From Kineothrix sp. IPX-CK (GTDB lineage Bacteria > Bacillota > Clostridia > Lachnospirales > Lachnospiraceae), in contig NZ_CP146256.1 of NCBI RefSeq assembly GCF_039134705.1, positions 930,001 to 994,000 of the forward strand: a DNA stretch of 64,000 bases. The letters run 5' to 3'. Position 1 is the stretch's first letter. Every line of letters starts with the position of its first letter. Both the position numbers and the translations under genes were made by a program. The notes below the pieces were generated by a model. That model worked only from the letters and a program-made list of their open reading frames with translations, ran no database searches and was not told the origin of the DNA. Shown piece after piece: positions 18,952 through 28,844 of this stretch.

Positions 18952-19137
18952 ATGGCTAAGACAGCAATGAAGATTAAACAGCAGCGTAAGCCGAAATTCT
19001 CCACGAGAGAATACAATCGCTGCAAAATTTGTGGTCGTCCACATGCTTATTTGAGAAAATACGGAATTTGCAGAATTTGCTTCCGTGAATTAGCATACAA
19101 GGGACAAATCCCGGGCGTGAAAAAAGCAAGCTGGTAA
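18952..19137 (+). CDS. rpsN: 30S ribosomal protein S14, zinc-binding type
   Basis: 61 residues, the short S14 type Z. Two C-x2-C pairs (CKICGR and CRICF) form the zinc site. Non-zinc paralogues, when present, lie elsewhere in genomes. Confidence 0.97.
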   Translation: MAKTAMKIKQQRKPKFSTREYNRCKICGRPHAYLRKYGICRICFRELAYKGQIPGVKKASW

Positions 19138-19153
19138 AAAGGAGGCAAACTAA

Positions 19154-19555
19154 ATGACGATGAGTGATCCTATTGCAGATATGCTTACGAGAGTTCGTAA
19201 TGCAAATACTGCAAAACATGATACGGTAGATGTTCCGTCTTCTAAGATGAAATTAGCTATTGCGCAGATTCTTTTAGAGGAAGGCTACATCAAGAAATTT
19301 GATATAATAGAGGATGGAAACTTCAAAACAATCCGTATTGCACTGAAATACGGCGCTGACAAAAACGATAAGATCATCGCAGGCATTAAGAGAATCTCTA
19401 AGCCGGGTCTTCGTGTATATGCCAACAAGCAAGAGCTTCCTAAAGTTCTTGGAGGACTTGGTATCGCTATCATTTCCACAAACCAAGGCGTAATAACCGA
19501 TAAAAAAGCGAGAGAGCTTCAGGTAGGCGGAGAAGTTTTAGCATTCGTATGGTAA
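19154..19555 (+). CDS. rpsH: 30S ribosomal protein S8
   Basis: 133 residues, [18 protein letters not shown], with the C-terminal GGEVLAFVW usual for S8. A translational repressor of the spc operon in E. coli; not shown here. Confidence 0.98.
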   Translation: MTMSDPIADMLTRVRNANTAKHDTVDVPSSKMKLAIAQILLEEGYIKKFDIIEDGNFKTIRIALKYGADKNDKIIAGIKRISKPGLRVYANKQELPKVLGGLGIAIISTNQGVITDKKARELQVGGEVLAFVW

Positions 19556-19575
19556 AAAGTTTAACAAGTTTATCA

Positions 19576-19619
19576 AAAGTTCAATAAATTGAACTTTGGA
19601 AGAACGCTTGCGTTCTTCC
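19576..19619. repeat. Two back-to-back perfect hairpins between rpsH and rplF
   Basis: AAAGTTCAA/TTGAACTTT (19576-19584 with 19589-19597) is followed with no gap by GGAAGAACG/CGTTCTTCC (19598-19606 with 19611-19619). Neither has a T run, so an RNA processing or stability role fits better than termination in mid-operon. Confidence 0.7.
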
Positions 19620-19657
19620 GGGAACATTGAAACAAGACAATAATAGGAGGTACGGGC

Positions 19658-20200
19658 ATGTCACGTATAGGAAGAATGCCAATCGCGATTCCGGCAGGCG
19701 TAACTGTGGATATCGCAGAAAATAATAAAGTGACTGTAAAAGGTCCCAAAGGAACACTTGAAAGAGTGCTTCCGTCTGAAATGGAAATTAAAATGGAGGG
19801 TGCTGAAATCGTTGTAACGAGACCTAACGATTTGAAGAAAATGAAATCTCTCCACGGACTTACGAGAACTTTGATCAATAACATGGTAGTAGGTGTTACC
19901 GCCGGCTATGAAAAGAAGCTGGAAGTAAACGGTGTCGGTTACAAAGCGACAAAGAACGGTAAGAAATTAGTTTTATCTTTAGGATATTCCCATCCGGTAG
20001 AGATGGATGATCCTGAAGGCATCGAAGCAGTAGTTGAAGGACAGAATGTCATTATTGTTAAAGGAATCGATAAAGAAAAAGTTGGCCAATTCGCAGCTGA
20101 AATCAGAGATAAGAGAAGACCGGAGCCTTATAAGGGCAAGGGTATCAAATATGCTGATGAAACTATCAGACGTAAAGTTGGTAAGACTGGTAAGAAATAG
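19658..20200 (+). CDS. rplF: 50S ribosomal protein L6
   Basis: 180 residues, [19 protein letters not shown], ending with the conserved [15 protein letters not shown] motif. AGGAGG at 19646-19651. Confidence 0.98.
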   Translation: MSRIGRMPIAIPAGVTVDIAENNKVTVKGPKGTLERVLPSEMEIKMEGAEIVVTRPNDLKKMKSLHGLTRTLINNMVVGVTAGYEKKLEVNGVGYKATKNGKKLVLSLGYSHPVEMDDPEGIEAVVEGQNVIIVKGIDKEKVGQFAAEIRDKRRPEPYKGKGIKYADETIRRKVGKTGKK

Positions 20201-20217
20201 ATAAGGAGAGTATGATA

Positions 20218-20586
20218 ATGGTTAGTAGAGAATCTAGACAAAAAGTTCGTGTAAAAAAACACATGAAAATTCGTAACCGTTTCAGCGGCACAGCCGGAAG
20301 ACCGCGGTTAGCTGTTTTCAGAAGTAATAATCATATGTATGCTCAAATTATCGACGATACAGTTGGAAATACTTTAGTGTCGGCTTCCACCCTTGAAAAA
20401 GACGTGAAGGCTGAGCTTGAGAAAACCAATAACGTTGATGCAGCAGCATATTTAGGAACACTAATTGCTAAAAGAGCATTGGAAAAAGGTATTACAACAG
20501 TAGTCTTTGATAGAGGCGGCTTTATATACCACGGAAAAGTAGCAGCATTAGCTGAAGCAGCCAGAGAAGCTGGCTTAGAATTCTAG
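20218..20586 (+). CDS. rplR: 50S ribosomal protein L18
   Basis: 122 residues from [20 protein letters not shown]. An ATG at 20212 is only 3 bp from the AAGGAG at 20203-20208, so 20218 is preferred. Binds 5S rRNA. Confidence 0.96.
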   Translation: MVSRESRQKVRVKKHMKIRNRFSGTAGRPRLAVFRSNNHMYAQIIDDTVGNTLVSASTLEKDVKAELEKTNNVDAAAYLGTLIAKRALEKGITTVVFDRGGFIYHGKVAALAEAAREAGLEF

Positions 20587-20604
20587 GAAGGGAGAGAAAA
20601 TCAC

Positions 20605-21114
20605 ATGAAACATACAATCATTGATGCAAGTCAGCTTGAATTGAATGAAAAAGTAGTTTCCATCAAGAGAGTAACTAAGGTTGTAAAAGGTGGTCGTAAC
20701 TTCCGATTCACTGCTTTAGTTGTTGTAGGCGACGGAAACGGACACGTAGGCGCAGGACTTGGAAAAGCAACGGAAATTCCTGAAGCTATCCGTAAGGGAA
20801 AAGAAGATGCAACGAAGAATCTGGTTTCTGTTGCACTCGATGAAAATAATAGTATTACACATGATTTCCTCGGAAAATTCGGTTCTGCAACCGTTCTTTT
20901 GAAAAAGGCTCCGGATGGTACCGGTGTTATTGCAGGCGGTCCGGTACGTAACGTATGCGAACTCGCAGGAATCAAGAATATCCGTACGAAATCTTTGGGA
21001 TCCAGTAACAAACAGAACGTTGTTCTCGCTACAGTTGCAGGATTAAGCCAATTGAAGACTCCGGAAGAAATCGCTAAGAAACGCGGTAAATCTGTAGAAG
21101 AAATTTTGGCATAG
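20605..21114 (+). CDS. rpsE: 30S ribosomal protein S5
   Basis: 169 residues. The loop [19 protein letters not shown] and [17 protein letters not shown] are conserved. Governs decoding fidelity with S4. Confidence 0.98.
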   Translation: MKHTIIDASQLELNEKVVSIKRVTKVVKGGRNFRFTALVVVGDGNGHVGAGLGKATEIPEAIRKGKEDATKNLVSVALDENNSITHDFLGKFGSATVLLKKAPDGTGVIAGGPVRNVCELAGIKNIRTKSLGSSNKQNVVLATVAGLSQLKTPEEIAKKRGKSVEEILA

Positions 21115-21169
21115 CAGCATGAGCCATTACTTTGCGGTTCATGTTAGTTATTGAAAGGAGAAATAGGAA

Positions 21170-21367
21170 ATGGCAGCAAAGAAAGATACAAAAACTTTGA
21201 GAATAACATTGGTGAAATCTCCTATCGGAGCTGTGCCTAAAAATAGGGCAACGGTTGAAGCAATGGGACTTCGCAAGCTTAACAAGACGATCGAACTGCC
21301 CGATAACGAAGCTACGAGAGGGCAGATCAGACAGATAGCACATTTAGTAAAGGTAGAAGAAGTATAA
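21170..21367 (+). CDS. rpmD: 50S ribosomal protein L30
   Basis: 65 residues including a short lysine-rich lead (AAKKDTKT), then LRITLVKSPIGAVPKNRAT. The 55-bp gap before it contains a CATGAGCC/GGTTCATG hairpin. Confidence 0.96.
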   Translation: MAAKKDTKTLRITLVKSPIGAVPKNRATVEAMGLRKLNKTIELPDNEATRGQIRQIAHLVKVEEV

Positions 21368-21388
21368 GAAGATAAGGAGGTGTCAGGA

Positions 21389-21829
21389 ATGGAATTATCT
21401 AATTTAAGACCGGCAGAAGGTTCTAAACATAGTGATAATTTTAGAAGAGGTCGCGGACACGGTTCAGGAAACGGAAAGACAGCCGGAAAAGGACACAAGG
21501 GTCAAAAAGCTCGTTCAGGAGCTCCAAGACCGGGCTTTGAAGGTGGTCAGATGCCGTTATACAGACGTATTCCTAAGAGAGGTTTTAAGAATATTAACTC
21601 TAAGGATATCGTAGGTATTAACTTGAGCGTTCTGGAAGTATTTGATAATGGCGCGACGGTCGATGTGGAAGCGTTGATCGAAAGGGGCATTGTGAAAAAT
21701 CCCAGAGACGGTGTTAAGATCCTCGGAAACGGAGAATTTACTAAGAAGCTCACGGTTAAAGCTAATGCCTTCAGCGCGTCGGCAAAAGAAAAAATTGAGT
21801 CTCTTGGTGGAACAGCAGAGGTGATGTAA
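21389..21829 (+). CDS. rplO: 50S ribosomal protein L15
   Basis: 146 residues from [20 protein letters not shown] at 21376-21380 sets this start; a GTG at 21380 overlaps that site and is rejected. The glycine-rich N-terminal region ([20 protein letters not shown]) is typical. The stop overlaps the secY start by one base. Confidence 0.97.
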   Translation: MELSNLRPAEGSKHSDNFRRGRGHGSGNGKTAGKGHKGQKARSGAPRPGFEGGQMPLYRRIPKRGFKNINSKDIVGINLSVLEVFDNGATVDVEALIERGIVKNPRDGVKILGNGEFTKKLTVKANAFSASAKEKIESLGGTAEVM

Positions 21830-23142
21830 TGTTTACAACCTTAAAGAACGCATTTAAAATCAAAGAGATTAGAGATAGAATATTTTTTACCTTCCTGATG
21901 CTGGTTGTGATCCGTCTCGGATCACAGCTACCCGCACCGGGAGTAAACAGACATTATTTTTCTAATTGGTTTGCGGCACAGACAGGAGATGCATTTAGTT
22001 TCCTGGATGCTTTTACAGGCGGTTCATTCCTAAATATGTCCATTTTAGCATTAAATATTACCCCGTACATCACTTCTTCCATTATTATGCAGCTTTTGAC
22101 GATTGCGATTCCGAAGCTGGAGGAAATGCAGAGGGATGGGGAAGATGGAAGGAAGAAAATCGTAGCGATTACTCGTTATGTAACAGTGGGACTTGCTTTG
22201 TTTGAATCTGCAGCTATGGCGATTGGATTCGGAAGACAAGGCTTGCTGGAGACTTACAATGCGATAAATGTAATTACCATCATTGCGGCGCTCACTGCGG
22301 GCAGTGCGTTTCTTATGTGGATTGGTGAGAGAATTACAGAGAGTGGTGTGGGCAACGGTATTTCTATCGTGCTTGTTATCAATATTATTTCTCGTCTGCC
22401 GTATGACATCAATAATTTATTCCAGCAGTTTGTATACGGAAAATCTACGGCGTTGGCAGTAGTGGCGGCACTCATTATCATAGGCGTTATCGTCGGCATG
22501 GTAGTTTTAGTCGTTATCTTGAACGGCGGTGTGCGCAAGATTCCGGTACAGTATGCGAAAAAGGTGCAGGGCAGGAAGATGGTTGGGGGTCAGACCACCA
22601 ATATACCATTGAAAGTGAATACATCGGGCGTTATTCCGATTATCTTCGCTTCTTCTCTCATGCAGCTCCCAGTCGTTATCGGTTCCTTTGTGGGTTATAA
22701 GGGAACGGGCATATGGGCAGAAATATTAAAGGGACTTACATCATCTCATTGGTGCAATCCGAAAGAACCGATTTATTCCATCGGACTTTTGGTATACGTT
22801 TTACTTGTAATTTTCTTTGCATATTTCTATACATCCATTACCTTTAATCCGTTGGAGGTAGCCGACAGGATGAAGAAGCAGGGAGGTTTTATCCCCGGTA
22901 TCAGACCTGGTAAGCCTACCAGCGATTATTTGACCAAAATATTGAATTACATTATTTTTATAGGTGCTCTTGGACTGACTCTTGTAGCAGTAATTCCTTT
23001 TGTATTCAACGGCGTGTTCAATGCCAGCGTATCATTCGGAGGAACGAGCCTTATCATTATCGTAAGCGTTGTGCTCGAGACGATAAAGCAGATTGAGTCG
23101 AAGATGTTAGTTCGTAACTACAAAGGATTTTTGAATGATTAG
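21829..23142 (+). CDS. secY: Preprotein translocase subunit SecY
   Basis: 437 residues with ten membrane segments. The protein-conducting channel of the Sec system. Conserved segments include RLGSQLPAPGVN in TM1, GIGNGIS-like GVGNGISIVL, and the cytoplasmic loop KPTSDYLTKILN. Translationally coupled to rplO. Confidence 0.98.
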   Translation: MFTTLKNAFKIKEIRDRIFFTFLMLVVIRLGSQLPAPGVNRHYFSNWFAAQTGDAFSFLDAFTGGSFLNMSILALNITPYITSSIIMQLLTIAIPKLEEMQRDGEDGRKKIVAITRYVTVGLALFESAAMAIGFGRQGLLETYNAINVITIIAALTAGSAFLMWIGERITESGVGNGISIVLVINIISRLPYDINNLFQQFVYGKSTALAVVAALIIIGVIVGMVVLVVILNGGVRKIPVQYAKKVQGRKMVGGQTTNIPLKVNTSGVIPIIFASSLMQLPVVIGSFVGYKGTGIWAEILKGLTSSHWCNPKEPIYSIGLLVYVLLVIFFAYFYTSITFNPLEVADRMKKQGGFIPGIRPGKPTSDYLTKILNYIIFIGALGLTLVAVIPFVFNGVFNASVSFGGTSLIIIVSVVLETIKQIESKMLVRNYKGFLND

Positions 23143-23294
23143 GATTAGCCAAAATCCTTTTAGAATCATAATAGGAAGGCAAGGGGAAGGGCCTGTGGCC
23201 CGATCCCATGCTTCTTCCGAAATCAGGAACAAAAGAACTTCTGATTTTGAGATGGGCACCCGCCTCGCAGCGTGTGTCCGTTTGTTCAACATAT

Positions 23295-23319
23295 GAGCAA
23301 TTCGCGAAGCGTGTTGCTC
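23295..23319. repeat. GCGAAGC-centred palindrome in the secY-adk spacer
   Basis: GAGCAA/TTGCTC (23295-23300 with 23314-23319) encloses CGCGAAGCG, the same core as the hairpins at 12455 and 26926. The 220-bp spacer also holds an AAATCAG/CTGATTT pair. No T run. Confidence 0.55.
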
Positions 23320-23362
23320 GTTGTTTTAGTGTGGACTTTTGCTAAGAAAGGACGATATAACT

Positions 23363-24007
23363 ATGAAGATTATTATGTTAGGTGCTCCGGGAGCCGGAAA
23401 AGGAACACAGGCGAAAATGATTGCGGATAAATACAGTGTTCCCCATATTTCTACCGGCGATATTTTCAGAGCAAATATTAAAAACGGCACAGAACTTGGC
23501 ATGGAAGCCAAAAAATACATGGACCAGGGTCTGCTCGTTCCCGATGAGCTGACTGTGAAGATATTACTCGACAGAGTAGCAGCGGACGACTGCAAAAACG
23601 GCTATGTGTTAGATGGTTTTCCGAGAACGATTCCTCAGGCTCAGGTGCTTGATAAAGCCCTTACCGAGTTAAACGATGGGATCGATTATGCTATCGATGT
23701 GGATGTGCCCGATGAAAATATCGTAAAGAGAATGTCCGGCAGACGCGCTTGTCCCTCGTGCGGAGCTACATATCATATTGAACACGTTCCTCCCCAAAAA
23801 GAAGGGATTTGTGATAGATGCGGAAAAGAGCTGGTGCTCCGCGATGACGATAAACCGGAGACCGTTTTGAACCGTCTTAAGGTTTACCATGAACAGACAC
23901 AGCCTTTGATTGATTTCTTCAGCAAGAAGGGTGTACTCAGGACAGTGGACGGTACCAGGCCCATGCAGGACGTATTCGACGCTATCGCGGGTACGCTGGA
24001 AGCGTAA
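23363..24007 (+). CDS. adk: Adenylate kinase
   Basis: 214 residues. Interconverts ATP+AMP and 2 ADP. P-loop GAPGAGKGTQ at residues 7-16; the LID domain carries a structural zinc site of two C-x2-C pairs (CPSCG, CDRCG), the Gram-positive form. AAAGGA precedes the ATG at 23363; the upstream TTG at 23339 is unlikely. Confidence 0.98.
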   Translation: MKIIMLGAPGAGKGTQAKMIADKYSVPHISTGDIFRANIKNGTELGMEAKKYMDQGLLVPDELTVKILLDRVAADDCKNGYVLDGFPRTIPQAQVLDKALTELNDGIDYAIDVDVPDENIVKRMSGRRACPSCGATYHIEHVPPQKEGICDRCGKELVLRDDDKPETVLNRLKVYHEQTQPLIDFFSKKGVLRTVDGTRPMQDVFDAIAGTLEA

Positions 24008-24043
24008 TGCACCATGGTGCATTGAGAAAGGCACGGTTATAAT

Positions 24044-24796
24044 ATGGCAGTATCAATTAAATCTGACAGAGAAATAGAACTGATGCGCGAAGCGGGTAAA
24101 ATACTCGCAGAAGTTCATGCGCGCCTCGGAGATGCAATCGAACCGGGGATGTCAACGCTTGATATCGACAGGCTGGGAGAAAAGCTGATTCGCAGCTACG
24201 GTTGTATTCCTAATTTCTTGAATTATAACGGCTATCCGGCATCCATATGTGTGTCCGTTAATGACGAAGTGGTCCATGGAATTCCCCATAAGGATCACAT
24301 ATTGCAGGACGGGGACATCGTGAGTCTGGATGCGGGCTTAATATATAAAGGGTATCATTCGGACGCGGCGAGAACACACGCCGTCGGCACGATAGATGAT
24401 AAAGCCAGAAAACTGATAGAAGTGACGAAGCAAAGTTTTTTTGAAGGGATTAAAATGGCAAAATCAGGCAATCATTTGTATGATATATCAAATACGATTG
24501 ACCGGTATGTATCATCCTTCGGATACGGCATTGTCAGGGATCTGGTAGGTCACGGTATCGGAACCAAGCTGCACGAAGAACCGCAGATACCGAATTTTGC
24601 TCAGCGCCGCAAGGGGATCAGGCTTCAGTCCGGAATGACTTTAGCGGTAGAACCCATGATCAATATGGGTGACTGGGAAGTGGAATGGCTGGATGATGAC
24701 TGGACGGTAGTTACCGCAGACGGTTCCTTGTCCGCTCATTATGAGAATACGATTCTCATCACTGACGGCGAGCCGGAAATCCTCACTTTGTTGTAA
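24044..24796 (+). CDS. map: Type I methionine aminopeptidase
   Basis: 250 residues. Removes N-terminal Met. Metal ligands in order: Asp of SLDAGLIYKGYHSDAART (two), His of GHGIGTKLHEEP, Glu of LAVEPMIN and the final Glu of SAHYENTILIT. No N-terminal zinc-ribbon extension. Confidence 0.97.
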   Translation: MAVSIKSDREIELMREAGKILAEVHARLGDAIEPGMSTLDIDRLGEKLIRSYGCIPNFLNYNGYPASICVSVNDEVVHGIPHKDHILQDGDIVSLDAGLIYKGYHSDAARTHAVGTIDDKARKLIEVTKQSFFEGIKMAKSGNHLYDISNTIDRYVSSFGYGIVRDLVGHGIGTKLHEEPQIPNFAQRRKGIRLQSGMTLAVEPMINMGDWEVEWLDDDWTVVTADGSLSAHYENTILITDGEPEILTLL

Positions 24797-24838
24797 CGAG
24801 GTCAGGTGTATGCAGGTAGCGGCAGAATGGAGATTTTT

Positions 24839-25105
24839 ATGATAGGAATGTTTGCGACATCGAAAGCAGGCCATGATAAAGATACGGTATATATCATAGT
24901 ACGGGAAGATGCCGAATATGTATATTTAGCAGATGGAAAATATAAAGATATAGAACATCCAAAAAAGAAAAATAAAAAGCATATTCAGATTATCAAGAAA
25001 GAATCCGATGATATTCTAAAAGAGAAGCTGATAAAGAAACAGCCAATATATAATGAAGAAATAAGGAAAGCGATAGGAGGTATCGTATGTCAAAAGCAGA
25101 TGTAA
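24839..25105 (+). CDS. KOW domain-containing RNA-binding protein (L14e/L6e/L27e-like)
   Basis: 88 residues from [21 protein letters not shown] small basic KOW-like protein regularly found between map and infA in Clostridia, so probably a ribosome-associated factor; its function is not established. Starts at 24806 and 24827 are in frame, but GGAG at 24829-24832 is best placed for 24839. The gene overlaps infA by 19 bp and provides its GGAGG. Confidence 0.8.
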   Translation: MIGMFATSKAGHDKDTVYIIVREDAEYVYLADGKYKDIEHPKKKNKKHIQIIKKESDDILKEKLIKKQPIYNEEIRKAIGGIVCQKQM

Positions 25106-25305
25106 TTGAAATTGAAGGAACAGTGATCGAAAAATTGCCAAACACCATGTTTCAGGTAGAATTAGAAAATGGACACAAGGTGCTTGCTCATATAAGCGGT
25201 AAGTTAAGACAGAATTTCATTCGTATCTTACCCGGAGATAAAGTAACTTTAGAATTATCTCCCTATGATTTGTCCAAGGGACGTATTATTTGGAGAGATA
25301 AGTAG
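25087..25305 (+). CDS. infA: Translation initiation factor IF-1
   Basis: 72 residues, [20 protein letters not shown], ending [14 protein letters not shown] as usual. The OB-fold factor blocks the ribosomal A site during initiation. A decayed copy of its 3' end lies 85 bp downstream. Confidence 0.98.
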   Translation: MSKADVIEIEGTVIEKLPNTMFQVELENGHKVLAHISGKLRQNFIRILPGDKVTLELSPYDLSKGRIIWRDK

Positions 25306-25349
25306 AAGGCAAGTCGTATGCAACGTATCGTGTTAAGATAAATTGTATT

Positions 25350-25393
25350 ATGAATCTGTCTAAGGGACGTATTATCAGGAGAGACAGGCGGAA
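25350..25393 (+). pseudogene. Partial duplicate of the infA 3' end
   Basis: The stretch reads [14 protein letters not shown], matching [12 protein letters not shown] at the end of IF-1. Bases 25350-25393 align with 25265-25308 with scattered differences. No start, stop or remaining IF-1 sequence accompanies it, so it is a fragment, not a gene. Confidence 0.75.
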
Positions 25394-25419
25394 AATGGGC
25401 AAAAGTTGTGAAAATGCCC

Positions 25420-25448
25420 TTGCATTTGCATTGTTTCCATGGTATAAT
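25420..25448 (+). promoter_or_regulatory. Internal promoter before rpmJ
   Basis: TTGCAT at 25420-25425, 17 bp, then a perfect TATAAT at 25443-25448. It would start RNA near 25455, about 27 nt before rpmJ, allowing the rpmJ-rpsM-rpsK-rpsD-rpoA-rplQ part to be transcribed apart from the S10 promoter. Confidence 0.7.
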
Positions 25449-25481
25449 GTAAAACGGTCTTTTTTGAAAGGAGGGTTTAAC

Positions 25482-25595
25482 ATGAAGGTTAGATCATCAG
25501 TAAAACCAATTTGCGAAAAGTGCAAAATCATTAAAAGAAAAGGAAGAATCAGAGTAATCTGTGAGAATCCCAAGCACAAACAAAGACAAGGATAA
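25482..25595 (+). CDS. rpmJ: 50S ribosomal protein L36
   Basis: 37 residues, [20 protein letters not shown]. The C-C-C-H zinc set (two Cys in CEKC, one in VICENP, His of KHKQ) is complete. GGAGGG is placed 8 bp before this ATG; longer in-frame starts only include the infA duplicate. Confidence 0.97.
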   Translation: MKVRSSVKPICEKCKIIKRKGRIRVICENPKHKQRQG

Positions 25596-26002
25596 TCCCT
25601 GCGCTAACAGTTAATTTTATGAATAGCAGAGGATCCTTGTCCAATTATGATATGCGGCTGCAGCGCGGATTATTCTTATGAGTGTTGTTCACTCATTAAT
25701 TTAATAATAAAAAGTGCTGATGAATATAAATCGATTATAATTGAATGTAGGAGCCTACGGAGATTACTTGTTGATACCAAGTCCGGCTGTTTAGTCAGCA
25801 GACTTTCAGAGGGATTTGGAAAGGTCGGATTCGATTCCGGTTGGATGTGCATCACGCCATCTCAATCAACTTAGTAGCGGCATGAACTATTTTCATGCAG
25901 AGAAAAATATGCGAAAGCATGGCATCCCCCGCGAAAGATATTTATAAGCGAAATGAGTAAAGAACACTCGAGGATGCTACGAAGAAAATGGAGGAAATGT
26001 AA
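25596..26002 (+). other. 407-bp non-coding gap between rpmJ and rpsM
   Basis: No ORF with a ribosome site is found. Visible structure: hairpin ATGAGTG/CACTCAT at about 25678-25696 and a GCATGAA/TTCATGC type pair near 25881-25900. A stretch near 25827-25848 resembles a tRNA T-arm (GGATTCGATTCC) but no acceptor or anticodon stem can be drawn. It could hold a ribosomal-protein leader for rpsM, which is only a suggestion. Confidence 0.5.
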
Positions 26003-26371
26003 ATGGCTCGTATTTCAGGTGTTGACTTACCTAGAGAAAAACGTGTGGAGATCGGACTCACATATATCTATGGTATAGGAAGAGTAAGTGCAAACAAGAT
26101 TCTTGAAGCGGCAAAGGTTAATCCTGATACCCGTGTAAGAGAATTGACGGATGAAGAAGTAAAGAGACTCAGCGAAGAAATTGATGCGAACTACGCAGTA
26201 GAAGGTGATCTCAGAAGAGAAATCGCTTTAAACATCAAGAGACTTCAGGAGATTGGATGCTACAGAGGAATCCGTCATAGAAAAGGCCTTCCGGTTCGTG
26301 GTCAGAAAACCAAGACCAATGCAAGAACAAGAAAAGGCCCCAAACGTACAGTAGCAAATAAAAAGAAATAA
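26003..26371 (+). CDS. rpsM: 30S ribosomal protein S13
   Basis: 122 residues, [20 protein letters not shown], with the C-terminal [18 protein letters not shown]. Contacts the P-site tRNA and S19. Confidence 0.98.
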   Translation: MARISGVDLPREKRVEIGLTYIYGIGRVSANKILEAAKVNPDTRVRELTDEEVKRLSEEIDANYAVEGDLRREIALNIKRLQEIGCYRGIRHRKGLPVRGQKTKTNARTRKGPKRTVANKKK

Positions 26372-26471
26372 TCTTCGGTAAAGTACCGTATGTCTTATGT
26401 ACGATGGCTGATAAGAAGAAAAAAACAAAAGTAACAGAGAATGAAAAGTTGAGAAAGTAGGTTAGTTTAAA

Positions 26472-26867
26472 ATGGCAAAAAAAGTTACCAAAAAAGTGAC
26501 AAAAAAACGTGTCAAGAAAAACGTTGAACATGGACAGGCACATATCCAGTCTTCTTTTAACAATACAATTGTTACATTGACAGACAATGAAGGAAACGCT
26601 CTTAGTTGGGCAAGTGCTGGTGGTCTTGGCTTTAGAGGTTCAAGGAAATCTACTCCGTATGCAGCTCAGATGGCGGCTGAAACCGCTACTAAGGCTGCAC
26701 TTGTACATGGTTTGAAGACCGTTGACGTTATGGTTAAAGGACCGGGTTCAGGACGTGAGGCAGCTATCCGTGCACTTCAGGCATGTGGACTCGAAGTAAC
26801 GAGCATCAGAGATGTAACTCCGGTTCCTCACAACGGATGCCGTCCTCCTAAGCGCCGCCGCGTATAA
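26472..26867 (+). CDS. rpsK: 30S ribosomal protein S11
   Basis: 131 residues. Lysine-rich start ([16 protein letters not shown]), then [19 protein letters not shown]. Ends [11 protein letters not shown] as in other S11. Confidence 0.98.
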   Translation: MAKKVTKKVTKKRVKKNVEHGQAHIQSSFNNTIVTLTDNEGNALSWASAGGLGFRGSRKSTPYAAQMAAETATKAALVHGLKTVDVMVKGPGSGREAAIRALQACGLEVTSIRDVTPVPHNGCRPPKRRRV

Positions 26868-26907
26868 TCACGGAGCGATACTATGCTGCCCCAGGCTTCA
26901 TAGTGAC

Positions 26908-26945
26908 AATTAGCGTACAGAAATGCTGCGAAGCAGTAATTTGCG
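26908..26945. repeat. GCGAAGC-type hairpin in the rpsK-rpsD spacer
   Basis: CTGC-GAA-GCAG (26926-26936) is flanked by imperfectly pairing sequence with GCG and CGC ends. Same core as at 12455 and 23303. The spacer is 178 bp and has no ORF. Confidence 0.55.
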
Positions 26946-27045
26946 CTTGATAGCAGGTTGGAAGAATGCGTAATGCTCTTATGGGAGTTTACGTTGTAAA
27001 CAATAGTGAAAGGCATATGAGCCTTTATTTAGAAAGGAGCCTCAA

Positions 27046-27639
27046 ATGGCAGTTAATAGAGTACCAGTTTTAAAAAGATGCAGAGCGCTCGGACTTGAGC
27101 CAGCTTATTTAGGATATGACAAGAAATCGAACAGAGCCGTAAGAGCAGGCAAGAAGATGAGTGAGTACGGTCTTCAGTTGAGAGAAAAGCAGAAAGCAAA
27201 ATTTATCTATGGCGTTCTTGAGAAACCCTTTAGAAATTACTATGAAAAAGCGGACAGAATGATGAAGGGTCTGACTGGTGAAAACCTTATGGTCATTCTC
27301 GAGAGCAGACTCGATAACGTAGTATTCAGAATGGGCCTCGCAAGAACAAGAAGAGAAGCGAGACAGGTCGTAGACCACAAACATTTCCTCGTAAACGGCA
27401 AACCCGTAAATATTCCTTCTTATTTAGTAAAAGCCGGAGATGTAATTGAAGTAAGAGAAAAATCCAAATCCTTGCAGAGATATAAAGATATCCTCGAAGT
27501 TACGGCGGGAAGACTTACTCCTGAATGGATGGATGTAGATCAGGAAGCTATGAAGGGAACCATCAAGCAGCTCCCCGCAAGAGAGATGATCGATGTTCCG
27601 GTTGATGAAATGCTTATAGTCGAATTATATTCTAAGTAA
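27046..27639 (+). CDS. rpsD: 30S ribosomal protein S4
   Basis: 197 residues, a zinc-free S4 starting [20 protein letters not shown]. The S4 RNA-binding domain contains [18 protein letters not shown]4 autoregulates alpha operons in several bacteria. Confidence 0.97.
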   Translation: MAVNRVPVLKRCRALGLEPAYLGYDKKSNRAVRAGKKMSEYGLQLREKQKAKFIYGVLEKPFRNYYEKADRMMKGLTGENLMVILESRLDNVVFRMGLARTRREARQVVDHKHFLVNGKPVNIPSYLVKAGDVIEVREKSKSLQRYKDILEVTAGRLTPEWMDVDQEAMKGTIKQLPAREMIDVPVDEMLIVELYSK

Positions 27640-27741
27640 AATAAGATTTCATTATGATAAAAAAGTTAGGCAGATGAGGAGAATCCTTCTTATCTGCTTA
27701 AACGACTTAGATATAATTGTTCGTAAAGGAGGGTATTTGCA

Positions 27742-28698
27742 GTGTTTGATTTTGAGAGACCCAATATTGAGGTTGCAGAAATCTCTGAAGATAAAAAGTA
27801 TGGTAAATTCGTAGTTGAGCCTTTGGAAAGAGGTTACGGTATTACGCTTGGCAATTCTTTAAGAAGGATCATGCTTTCTTCTTTACCCGGTACTGCAGTA
27901 AGTCAGGTAAAGATTGAGGGCGTTTTGCACGAATTCAGCTCCATTCCCGGTGTCAAGGAAGATGTTACCGAAATTATTATGAATATTAAAAGTCTCGCTA
28001 TTAGAAATAACAGCGATACAAACGAGCCTAAGACGGCATATATTGAATATGACGGCGAAGGTGTAGTTAAGGCTTCCGATATTCAGGTGGATCAGGATAT
28101 TGAAATCTTAAATCCCGATTTGGTAATCGCTACTTTAAGCGGAAAAGATACGAAGCTGTATATGGAACTTACCATTACTAAAGGCAGGGGTTACGTAGGC
28201 GCCGATAAGAATAAGGTAGAGGATCTGCCTATCGGTGTGATTGCGATCGATTCTATTTACACACCCGTTGAAAGAGTAAATGTAACGATTGAGAACACTC
28301 GTGTAGGTCAGATTACGGATTATGACAAGCTGACCCTCGACGTGTATACGAACGGAACTTTGGTTCCCGACGAAGCAGTTAGTTTGGCTGCGAAAGTACT
28401 CAGCGAACATTTGAGTCTTTTCATCGATTTGTCCGAGAATGCCAAGACCGCAGAGGTTATGGTAGAGAAGGAAGACGACGAAAAAGAAAAAGTATTGGAA
28501 ATGAGCATTGATGAGCTCGAACTGTCAGTTCGTTCTTACAATTGCTTAAAGAGAGCCGGTATCAATACGGTTGAAGAATTGACCAATAAGACATCCGAGG
28601 ATATGATGAAGGTTCGTAACTTAGGACGCAAATCCCTGGAAGAGGTTTTGGCTAAATTAAAAGAACTCGGATTACAGCTTAATCCCAGTGATGAGTAA
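27742..28698 (+). CDS. rpoA: DNA-directed RNA polymerase alpha subunit
   Basis: 318 residues. The N-terminal dimerisation domain has [20 protein letters not shown]; the C-terminal domain ([20 protein letters not shown], then [10 protein letters not shown]) binds UP elements and activators. GGAGGG precedes the start, which reads GTG at 27742. Confidence 0.98.
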   Translation: MFDFERPNIEVAEISEDKKYGKFVVEPLERGYGITLGNSLRRIMLSSLPGTAVSQVKIEGVLHEFSSIPGVKEDVTEIIMNIKSLAIRNNSDTNEPKTAYIEYDGEGVVKASDIQVDQDIEILNPDLVIATLSGKDTKLYMELTITKGRGYVGADKNKVEDLPIGVIAIDSIYTPVERVNVTIENTRVGQITDYDKLTLDVYTNGTLVPDEAVSLAAKVLSEHLSLFIDLSENAKTAEVMVEKEDDEKEKVLEMSIDELELSVRSYNCLKRAGINTVEELTNKTSEDMMKVRNLGRKSLEEVLAKLKELGLQLNPSDE

Positions 28699-28844
28699 AT
28701 TCGTGAAAACGCATGTGTAGTAAGTCCAAAGCGCGTATGTGTGCGGGCTCATGATATGGAGTCGGCATTCGGTAAATAAGTCCAAAGTGCATGGCCGGAT
28801 GTTCCATAGGGAATTATCCCGATTAAGAGAAAGGAGCCGTAAAA

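Noticed and set aside
25350..25595. Longer rpmJ start adding 44 residues
   Set aside because: The extra part is the infA remnant plus promoter sequence; GGAGGG and L36 homology fix the start at 25482.
25827..25848. Possible tRNA T-arm (GGATTCGATTCC)
   Set aside because: No matching acceptor, D or anticodon stems can be drawn around it.
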